The notes beneath the pieces were generated by a model. It worked only from the letters and a program-made list of their open reading frames with translations. It was not told the origin of the DNA and made no database searches. A stretch of 64,000 bases of DNA, from assembly GCF_019904255.1 (NCBI RefSeq), contig NZ_CP063203.1, positions 620,001 through 684,000 of the forward strand, given 5' to 3'. Source of the DNA: Marixanthomonas sp. SCSIO 43207. Its GTDB lineage: Bacteria > Bacteroidota > Bacteroidia > Flavobacteriales > Flavobacteriaceae. Position numbers and translations under genes: made by a program. Positions 57,018-64,000 of this stretch are shown here, piece after piece (the stretch's first letter is position 1; the number at the start of each line of letters is the position of its first letter).

Positions 57018-59029
57018 TATGTAGGGATTTGCAATAAGATTGAGGTTCCTTTTAAGTGAGCAGTTTCAATACTAAGTTTTGAGTGTATAATTTTGGCTCG
57101 TTCAAGTAATGTTTTCATTCCCAAGCTTTCTGAATTGTTTAATTGTTCGTTATACTCAAAGCCATCTCCATTATCTTTTATTAGAGCTTCTATTACTTTT
57201 CCTTTTTTTGATATTTGAACAGAAGCTGCTTTTGCTTGAGCATGTTTAACCATATTATTAAGTACTTCTTGAATGATTCTATATAAATGCAAGGCTTGGT
57301 CTGGGGTCAAGTCACTATCTATATTTTCAATTTCATTGGTAAAAAAGATATTTGTATTTGCATCTACTTCATTAATCATAGTTTCAATTGCCTTGGTAAC
57401 TCCAAGTTTTTCTAGAGTTGCAGGATGCAAACCTCTTGATATACTTCGTAGCTCTTCTAGTGTAGTCCCTGCCAAAGATTCCATATCTCTATCACCAATA
57501 GTTTTTGTTTTTTTGGTAAGCAGCATAAGTTTTTGCCCCACACTATCGTGCAGTTCTCTAGCTACTCGAGTGCGTTCATCTTCTTGAGCTTTGATTAAAT
57601 CTTGAGAAAAACGTTCCTGAAGTTTTTGTCGTTTCTTTGCTGCAAAACGAGATCGGGTTAACACCACGGCTCCAAAAAGACCCAACATCCCCAAACCACC
57701 AAAGAGCAACCATTGATTTTTTAGTCTATTTTCAGCATCAAGCAGTGCAATATCGCTTTGTTGCATTTCAATTTTTGCATCTCTTTTTTCGGTTTCATAC
57801 AGGGTTTGATAATAACTTAAAGCGTTGACCTTTTGTACATTTGAGATAGAGTCTTTAATAGCTTCATAAGCTTTAAAGTGCTTATAAGCTTCAGCTTCAT
57901 TATTGGTAACATCATAGATAGCTGCCAGAAACTTTTCAGCATTCATAATCCCTTCATAGTCACTGCTTTTTTTAGTTACTGCTAGATGTTCCTTAGCATA
58001 TTGTAGTGCTTTGGGGTACTCTTTTTTTGCAAACCAAAAATGCTTTAATGCAGAATAGTAACCTCCAAGTCTATGGTGTTCACTATCTTGTATAGTGAGT
58101 TTTTCAAGTTTTGATAAGTATTTTCTTGCAAGCTCAAGGCTATCTGTTTCTGAATATGCGATACTAAGGTGTGAATATAAAATAGGATTATAAAAGGCAT
58201 CGTGACCCGAGTTATCTGAAGCCTCTTTTGCTAATAGTAAGTTTTGTATTCGCTCTTTAGGTCTATTTTGTTTATTATCATCGGTCGCGGCATTCATATA
58301 AAAAGTCACCAAATGAGCATTACTATTGATGTTTTTTGCCAATGCTATTCCTTCCTTTCTTACTTGAGCAGCTTCTTTGTAAAACCCGTTTTGACTATAC
58401 AAAATCGATAATGAATTATTAGCACTTATAATATTGAAGGTATCTTTAGATTTTTTAAATAGCTTAATTGATTCTTGTAACCCTTGTGAACTCTTTGCAA
58501 AATCACCAATTTGACTTTGCGTACCAGCCTTGTACATTGTAGCAAGACCTAATAAGCGTTGTTTGTTTGCTTTTTTTGCAAACGCAATTGTTGTGTCGTA
58601 ATAGGCAATAGCTTTTTCATATTCTTTAGTAAAAAAATGGCTATCCCCAATATTTAAATACAACCTAGTCAAAATGGTTTCATCCTTTACTTCGGAAATT
58701 TTAGGTCTTATTTTCTCATACGCTACCAAAGCATCTTCAGGATTACCCATTGTATTATTTAAATAATCCATCCTGTTTGAAAGTTGGTCAATAGCAATAT
58801 GCATTGAATCTAATTGAATTGCATATGATATAGTAGCTTGTAAAATTGAATCTGGATTGCGCTGGGTACTATAGAAAATATAGTCTGTTAAACTATCCAT
58901 CCATCGCAACTTTTCTCCCTTTTCTGAAGAATTTATTTTCTGTTTTAATTCAATGATATGTTGTTCATTTTCTTGAGCATACATCGAAAAAACAAACAAA
59001 CAAAAAAGCGAGAGTAAAAGTTGTTTCAT
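57017..59029 (-). CDS. TPR-containing sensor histidine kinase (second)
   Basis: 670 residues from ATG 59029; the ATG four codons earlier (59041) is possible too. A signal peptide (about 1-19) precedes TPR-like repeats over about 380 residues, a membrane helix at about 443-460, a coiled coil, the VARELHDSVGQ phospho-acceptor, and a HATPase_c with DNGDGFEYN. The signal is unknown. The design is the same as that of the kinase at 5287-7308, including the shared YYQTLYETEK segment before the membrane helix. Confidence 0.9.
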   Translation of the reverse strand: MKQLLLSLFCLFVFSMYAQENEQHIIELKQKINSSEKGEKLRWMDSLTDYIFYSTQRNPDSILQATISYAIQLDSMHIAIDQLSNRMDYLNNTMGNPEDALVAYEKIRPKISEVKDETILTRLYLNIGDSHFFTKEYEKAIAYYDTTIAFAKKANKQRLLGLATMYKAGTQSQIGDFAKSSQGLQESIKLFKKSKDTFNIISANNSLSILYSQNGFYKEAAQVRKEGIALAKNINSNAHLVTFYMNAATDDNKQNRPKERIQNLLLAKEASDNSGHDAFYNPILYSHLSIAYSETDSLELARKYLSKLEKLTIQDSEHHRLGGYYSALKHFWFAKKEYPKALQYAKEHLAVTKKSSDYEGIMNAEKFLAAIYDVTNNEAEAYKHFKAYEAIKDSISNVQKVNALSYYQTLYETEKRDAKIEMQQSDIALLDAENRLKNQWLLFGGLGMLGLFGAVVLTRSRFAAKKRQKLQERFSQDLIKAQEDERTRVARELHDSVGQKLMLLTKKTKTIGDRDMESLAGTTLEELRSISRGLHPATLEKLGVTKAIETMINEVDANTNIFFTNEIENIDSDLTPDQALHLYRIIQEVLNNMVKHAQAKAASVQISKKGKVIEALIKDNGDGFEYNEQLNNSESLGMKTLLERAKIIHSKLSIETAHLKGTSILLQIPT

Positions 59030-59077
59030 GGGGGAACGCATTTACTTATGTAAATATACTTATTTTAGCAAAAGATT

Positions 59078-60439
59078 ATGGCAAAAACCAAAACCACTTT
59101 TTTCTGTCAAAACTGCGGCGCACAATATTCAAAATGGCAAGGCAAATGTACGTCTTGCGGTGAGTGGAATACAATTGCCGAAGAAGTTATTCAAAAAGCT
59201 GAAAAAGTAAGCTGGAAACCTTCTTCAGCTACAGCAAAACGTGCTGCCAAACCGTTACGTGTTTCTGAAATCTCTGCCGTTTCAGAAGCAAGGATGAATA
59301 CCAAAAACAATGAACTTAATCGTGTTTTGGGCGGTGGTCTCGTTCCCGGTTCGTTAACGCTTTTAGGCGGCGAGCCCGGTATAGGAAAAAGTACGTTGAT
59401 GCTGCAAGTTGCTTTACAACTACCATACAAAACACTGTATGTTTCTGGTGAAGAAAGCGCACAACAAATTAAAATGCGTGCAGAACGCATACAACCGGTT
59501 TCAGAAAACTGCTTTATTCTTACCGAAACAAAAACACAAAATATTTTCAGAAATATTGAAGAAACCGAACCCGACATTGTTGTTATTGATTCTATTCAAA
59601 CCTTGCATACCGATCATATTGAAAGCAGCGCAGGAAGTATCTCGCAAATAAGAGAAACCACCACAGAGCTTATTAAGTTTGCAAAAGAAACCGCAACCCC
59701 GGTCATTTTGATTGGGCATATTACTAAAGACGGTAACATTGCCGGTCCCAAAATTTTGGAACACATGGTTGACACCGTTTTACAGTTTGAAGGCGATAGA
59801 AATCACGTATACCGTATTCTTAGATCCCATAAAAATCGTTTTGGAAGTACAAACGAACTAGGAATTTATGAAATGCAAGGAAGCGGATTAAGAGAGGTGT
59901 CAAATCCTTCAGAAATATTAATTTCAAAAAACGAAGAAGATCTTAGCGGTACCGCCATTGCAGCAACTCTAGAAGGCATGCGCCCCTTGATGATTGAAAT
60001 TCAAGCGTTGGTTAGTTCTGCCGTTTACGGAACACCACAACGAAGCGCAACCGGTTATAATGCGAAGCGCTTAAATATGTTATTGGCTGTTTTAGAAAAA
60101 CGTGCCGGCTTTAAACTAGGTGCAAAAGATGTATTTTTAAATGTCACTGGCGGAATTTCGGTTGATGATCCTGCTATAGATTTAGCTGTCGTTGCCGCTG
60201 TGCTTTCTTCAAATATTGATGTAGCGATCGACAAATCATTATGTTTTGCTGCAGAAGTTGGTTTAGCCGGAGAAGTTAGACCTGTCACACGCGTAGAACA
60301 ACGTATTCTTGAAGCTGAAAAATTAGGTTTTGGAAGTATTATAGTATCCAAACACTGCAAATTTCCGAAGCTAAAATTTACAATCAACATTATTAAAGTA
60401 GCCAAGGTTCACGATGTTGTGAGGCATTTATTTGGGTAA
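59078..60439 (+). CDS. radA: DNA repair protein RadA (Sms)
   Basis: 453 residues. The N-terminal zinc finger uses Cys10, Cys13, Cys24 and Cys27. The P-loop GGEPGIGKST spans residues 98-107, the RadA-specific KNRFG motif lies near 250, and a Lon-like domain forms the C-terminal third. It is a helicase-like factor for recombination branch migration. It is divergent from the kinase gene, with about 48 bases between them. Confidence 0.97.
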   Translation: MAKTKTTFFCQNCGAQYSKWQGKCTSCGEWNTIAEEVIQKAEKVSWKPSSATAKRAAKPLRVSEISAVSEARMNTKNNELNRVLGGGLVPGSLTLLGGEPGIGKSTLMLQVALQLPYKTLYVSGEESAQQIKMRAERIQPVSENCFILTETKTQNIFRNIEETEPDIVVIDSIQTLHTDHIESSAGSISQIRETTTELIKFAKETATPVILIGHITKDGNIAGPKILEHMVDTVLQFEGDRNHVYRILRSHKNRFGSTNELGIYEMQGSGLREVSNPSEILISKNEEDLSGTAIAATLEGMRPLMIEIQALVSSAVYGTPQRSATGYNAKRLNMLLAVLEKRAGFKLGAKDVFLNVTGGISVDDPAIDLAVVAAVLSSNIDVAIDKSLCFAAEVGLAGEVRPVTRVEQRILEAEKLGFGSIIVSKHCKFPKLKFTINIIKVAKVHDVVRHLFG

Positions 60440-60472
60440 AGTTGGTATAGTTTCTGCAGGGTATGTATTGCT

Positions 60473-61603
60473 ATGAAAAAAGAACTATATGGGCTTTTAA
60501 TATTGCTCTTTTTATTGAGTTGTAAACAAATTCAAAAAGCAACAGATGTGGTTACTCAACCCACAGCAAGAGAAGTATACGAACGCAACTTTGATGACAA
60601 TGACAAGCGGTTTACCTCTTGGAAAGCGGCTTACAACCGTGCCTTTACAGATAGTTTACAAATTAAGCTTCCATACACCGAAACAGGTATTATAAATGTA
60701 AAAAACAATGCGGTCTACAGCTATAATTTTTCAGTTAAAGAAGGAGAGAAATTAATTATTTCTACTGAAACCGAAATTGATTCACTTTCCCTTTTTATTG
60801 ATTTATTTCAGAAACAAAACGACTCAGTATTTCAAAAAAAACCTAAAAAGAGTAATAGACCAAATAAATCAAGTATAGCTTATGAGGTAACCAAAAATGA
60901 ATCTTTAAAGGTTGTCATTCAACCTCAACTACAAGGTACTACATCATTTACACTAAAAATTTACACCCTTCCTACGTACCAATTTCCGGTGAGTGGTGCC
61001 GGCAATAGAGATATTAAAAGTTTTTGGGGAGCCACACGAGATGGAGGGAAACGTTCACACGAAGGGGTCGATATTTTTGCAAAACGAGGCACACCTGTTG
61101 TTGCTGTGACCGACGGCCGCGTAAGCTCAACGGGCAACCGCGGTCTGGGCGGCAAACAAGTTTGGCTGCGTGATGGTTTATTTGGTAGTTCTATTTATTA
61201 CGCACATTTAGATAGTATTGCAACCACAGGCGGTAAACGAGTAAAAAAAGGAGATACTTTGGGGTTTGTAGGAAACACCGGCAACGCCAAAACTACTGCT
61301 CCACATTTACATTTTGGCATTTACAAAGGCTACTCAGGAGCTGTAGACCCGCTACCTTTTATAAAAAAACAGCAAGCTCCAAAAAACAAAACTATAAATC
61401 GCATTTCCTTCGGAAAAGTAACTCGCAATAATGCCGAATTACGATTAGGCTCATCTACAAAATATCAGCAAATAGCTAGTTTAAGAAGAAATGACTCGGT
61501 TTCCATTCTAGGGAAAAACAATAGCTGGTTTCACATTCAAAAAAACGATTCGATAAAAGGGTTTATGCACCAATCTTTATTAAAAAGCGCACCTTCAAAT
61601 TAA
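60473..61603 (+). CDS. M23-family metallopeptidase lipoprotein with SH3 domain
   Basis: 376 residues. The lipoprotein signal ends LLSC with Cys17. A beta-rich region follows, then an M23 (LytM) domain with zinc motifs HEGVD near residue 200 and HLHFG near 280, and a C-terminal SH3-like domain (about 320-372). It probably cuts peptidoglycan cross-links at the envelope. It lies 33 bases after radA. Confidence 0.9.
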   Translation: MKKELYGLLILLFLLSCKQIQKATDVVTQPTAREVYERNFDDNDKRFTSWKAAYNRAFTDSLQIKLPYTETGIINVKNNAVYSYNFSVKEGEKLIISTETEIDSLSLFIDLFQKQNDSVFQKKPKKSNRPNKSSIAYEVTKNESLKVVIQPQLQGTTSFTLKIYTLPTYQFPVSGAGNRDIKSFWGATRDGGKRSHEGVDIFAKRGTPVVAVTDGRVSSTGNRGLGGKQVWLRDGLFGSSIYYAHLDSIATTGGKRVKKGDTLGFVGNTGNAKTTAPHLHFGIYKGYSGAVDPLPFIKKQQAPKNKTINRISFGKVTRNNAELRLGSSTKYQQIASLRRNDSVSILGKNNSWFHIQKNDSIKGFMHQSLLKSAPSN

Positions 61604-61670
61604 CACTTCTTTAGGCTACAAACTAAAACAGACACGGTATCTTTAAGTTTCAATCTTTAAACTGAACCGT

Positions 61671-63035
61671 ATGTCTTTCTTTTCAAAAATCAAACAGACC
61701 ATCTCGCTTTTAAAAGAAGTTGATCTTGATGCGCTAGGTAAATTATCACAAAAAATAGATTTACCCGAAGTAATGACTGCTGTTGGTCAACTAGATGACC
61801 GTCAATTAAAAGGCTTGATGAAAATGCTGAAAAGTCAAGGCAAAAAAGGACAACACAAATTACCGCCAATCGATGGTGATTTTTATGATTTAAGTTTGAA
61901 GTTAACAGAACGCCAACGCGAAATTCAGCTAAAAGTGCGTCAATTTATGGAAAAGGAAATAAAACCAATTGCAAATGAATATTGGAATAAAGCCGAATTT
62001 CCTTTTGAAATTATCCCTAAAATGGCCAAACTAGATATCTGCGGAATTGCCTACGATGGTATTGGTCCCGACGAACAAAGCTTTTTAATGGAAGGTATTA
62101 TCGCTATGGAATTGGCTCGAATTGATGTATCTATTTCAACTTTTTTTGGTGTTCACAGCGGACTAGCAATGGGTTCTATTTACGTATGCGGAAGCGAAGA
62201 ACAAAAACAAGAGTGGCTGCCTAAAATGCAACGGATGGAAAAAATTGGTGCCTTTGGCTTAACCGAACCTGAAGTAGGCTCTGCAGTTGCCGGAGGATTG
62301 GGCACAACGTGTAAACGAGAAGGTGATGAGTGGGTTTTAAACGGACAAAAAAAATGGATTGGTAATGCCACCTTTGCCGATGTTGTAGTTATTTGGGCTC
62401 GTGATGAAGATAGTGGCAGAGCTAAAGGATTTCTGGTACGAAAAGGAAACCCCGGCTTTAAAACCGAAAAAATGGAAAATAAAATGGCGCTGCGAACCGT
62501 TCAAAATGCCTTAATTACTATGAAGGATTGCCGCGTTCCTGAAAGCGATCGTTTACAAAAATGCGAATCGTTTAAAGACACTGCCAAAGTACTTAAAATG
62601 ACGCGCGCCGCAGTTGCTTGGCAAGCCGTAGGTTGTGCAAGAGGTGCGTATGAAAGCGCCTTAAAATACACCAAAAAGCGTGAGCAGTTTGGGCGACCTA
62701 TTGCTTCATTTCAATTGATACAAAATCATTTGGTTGAAATGGTTTCAAATCTTACCGCGATGCAAACGCTTTGTTTTCGCCTATCAGAATTACAAGATGA
62801 AGACTTATTGACCGATGAACACGCTTCACTAGCCAAAGTATTTTGTAGTATGCGAACCCGTGATGTAGTAAGCCGGGCTCGAGAAGTAATGGGTGGAAAT
62901 GGTATTTTACTAGAACACGATGTGGCCCGTTTTGTTGCCGATGCTGAAGCTATTTACAGTTATGAAGGCACCAAAGAAATAAACTCGCTTATTGTAGGTA
63001 GAGCGATTACTGGGTATAGTGCGTTTGTGAGTTAA
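61671..63035 (+). CDS. Acyl-CoA dehydrogenase (glutaryl-CoA dehydrogenase-like)
   Basis: 454 residues, with an N-terminal extension of about 60 residues before the usual fold (helical, FAD beta-domain, helical). The FAD motif FGLTEPEVGS lies near residue 198 and the catalytic Glu is about residue 432 in YSYEGTKEIN, as in the glutaryl-CoA and isobutyryl-type group. It oxidises an acyl-CoA with FAD. The exact chain cannot be read. It converges on the OmpA-like gene with a 4-base overlap of stop codons. Confidence 0.9.
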   Translation: MSFFSKIKQTISLLKEVDLDALGKLSQKIDLPEVMTAVGQLDDRQLKGLMKMLKSQGKKGQHKLPPIDGDFYDLSLKLTERQREIQLKVRQFMEKEIKPIANEYWNKAEFPFEIIPKMAKLDICGIAYDGIGPDEQSFLMEGIIAMELARIDVSISTFFGVHSGLAMGSIYVCGSEEQKQEWLPKMQRMEKIGAFGLTEPEVGSAVAGGLGTTCKREGDEWVLNGQKKWIGNATFADVVVIWARDEDSGRAKGFLVRKGNPGFKTEKMENKMALRTVQNALITMKDCRVPESDRLQKCESFKDTAKVLKMTRAAVAWQAVGCARGAYESALKYTKKREQFGRPIASFQLIQNHLVEMVSNLTAMQTLCFRLSELQDEDLLTDEHASLAKVFCSMRTRDVVSRAREVMGGNGILLEHDVARFVADAEAIYSYEGTKEINSLIVGRAITGYSAFVS

Positions 63036-63985
63036 ATCTCATTCAACAGTTTTGAAATTTCATCAAGTTTTGGAGTTAAAATCACTTCGATCCTACGGTT
63101 TTTTGCTTTTCCTTCAGCAGTTGCGTTTGTTGCAATGGGTGCGTATTCTCCTCGACCCGCAGCTGTAAGATTATCTTTGGGTATTGAACCGTTTTCAGTC
63201 AAAATATTGACTATTGCTGTAGCTCTTTTGGTAGAAAGATCCCAGTTGTTTTTTAAAGGTCCGTTGCCGCCGTATGGTACATTATCAGTATGTCCTTCAA
63301 TCAAAACGGCTATTTCAGGATTTTGTGCGAGTACATTCCCAAGCTGAACAACAGCTTGTCTTCCGCGTGAATTTACGGCCCAACTTCCGCTTTCAAAAAG
63401 CAACTTATTTTCCATAGAAACATAGACTTTTCCGTCACGCTGTTCTACAGTAAGACCATTGCCTTCAAAATTGGTTAACGCTGCCGAAATTGCATCTTTA
63501 AGTGCTTTCATTTTGGCATCTTTTGCGGCTATAATTCTTTCCAATTCATCAACACGTTTAGAACGGGCAGCTAAATCTTGTTGAAGCTTGTTTAATCGCT
63601 GACTTTCTGCAGCCAACGCACGTTCTTTTTCTTCTAGCTGTGCTAATAATTTTCGGTTGCGTTCCAAGTTTTCAGTCAATGCAGATGAACTATTTGCTTC
63701 TAGCGCATCATATGATTTTTGCAAACGGTTATAGTTTTTTTCTGAAGCGGCCAAATCCATTGCCAAACGAGTATTTTCGGCTTTTAATCTTTCTATTTCA
63801 TCTCGCAATTGATCAACTGAATACACCTTCCCATCTGATGAAGCATTGTCTAATTGATTCATTAACGATTCATTTTCTGCTTTCAGAGCAGCATAACGGT
63901 CTTTTAAATCGTCATAAATTTTTGATGAAACGCATGAAGTAGAAATTGATGCGATTAATATTCCGAAGAACAATTTTTTAAGCAT
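63032..63985 (-). CDS. OmpA-family lipoprotein with coiled coil
   Basis: 317 residues. The lipoprotein signal ends STSC with Cys18. A long heptad-rich coiled coil (about 25-165) precedes an OmpA-like peptidoglycan-binding domain (about 185-310) with the GHTDNVP and NRRIEV motifs. It would anchor the outer membrane to the wall. The 5' end is close to the window edge, but the start is inside it. Confidence 0.92.
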   Translation of the reverse strand: MLKKLFFGILIASISTSCVSSKIYDDLKDRYAALKAENESLMNQLDNASSDGKVYSVDQLRDEIERLKAENTRLAMDLAASEKNYNRLQKSYDALEANSSSALTENLERNRKLLAQLEEKERALAAESQRLNKLQQDLAARSKRVDELERIIAAKDAKMKALKDAISAALTNFEGNGLTVEQRDGKVYVSMENKLLFESGSWAVNSRGRQAVVQLGNVLAQNPEIAVLIEGHTDNVPYGGNGPLKNNWDLSTKRATAIVNILTENGSIPKDNLTAAGRGEYAPIATNATAEGKAKNRRIEVILTPKLDEISKLLNEI

Positions 63986-64000
63986 AATTAAAGATTTGGA

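Overview
The window is an ordinary, densely coded chromosomal segment of a member of the Bacteroidota, most likely a marine Flavobacteriaceae. The evidence is the low GC content, a SusC/SusD pair, TonB-linked receptors with an N-terminal carboxypeptidase-like domain, DUF4270, lipoproteins with an acidic stretch after the lipobox cysteine, TTG/GTG starts, and repeated TAnnTTTG promoter elements in place of TATAAT. I see no phage, insertion sequence, CRISPR array or plasmid gene. Identification below family level is not possible from the sequence alone.

Layout. 1-4.7 kb: an ExbB/ExbD proton-channel operon with an extra membrane protein, tRNA-Ser(GGA), asparaginase and TatD (all minus strand). 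4.8-8.2 kb: a retropepsin-like protein, a TPR histidine kinase with a NarL-type regulator, and an untracked 43-residue membrane peptide. 8.2-13.4 kb: 2-oxoglutarate dehydrogenase E2/E1 and a polyprenyl synthase (minus). 13.5-20.3 kb: a TetR-TolC-MFP-RND efflux operon with a clear palindromic operator. 20.4-24.7 kb: a lone SusD/SusC pair. 24.8-32.7 kb: aspS, a CLC protein, a cold-shock protein, tadA, dxs and a dGTPase-like gene. 32.8-41.4 kb: a probable phosphate-acquisition locus (beta-helix surface lipoprotein, TonB receptor, secreted MORN-like protein, OprP-like porin, PiT fused to a PhoU-like domain). 41.5-48.5 kb: a JmjC/cupin protein, nhaA, atpDC, and an aminotransferase plus sulfotransferase-like pair. 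48.6-54.2 kb: glmS, DUF4270 and a GT5-only protein, divergent from panC-panD and a flippase-like protein. 55-64 kb: an esterase-fold protein lacking its serine, a second TPR kinase/NarL pair, radA, an M23 peptidase, an acyl-CoA dehydrogenase and an OmpA lipoprotein.

The observations most worth a second look are in the phosphate locus: 10-11 bp phased direct repeats lie before several of its genes, an orphan plus-strand terminator at 37749-37775 suggests a small RNA or attenuator, and a perfect 14-bp stem separates the lipoprotein from its receptor. Also notable are the TetR operator overlapping its own promoter, the Ser-to-Asp replacement in the esterase-fold protein, the repeat-filled gap between atpD and atpC, the aminotransferase/sulfotransferase pair, and several start codons only 4-9 bases after a -7 promoter element. 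All functional statements come from motif reading; no database search was run.
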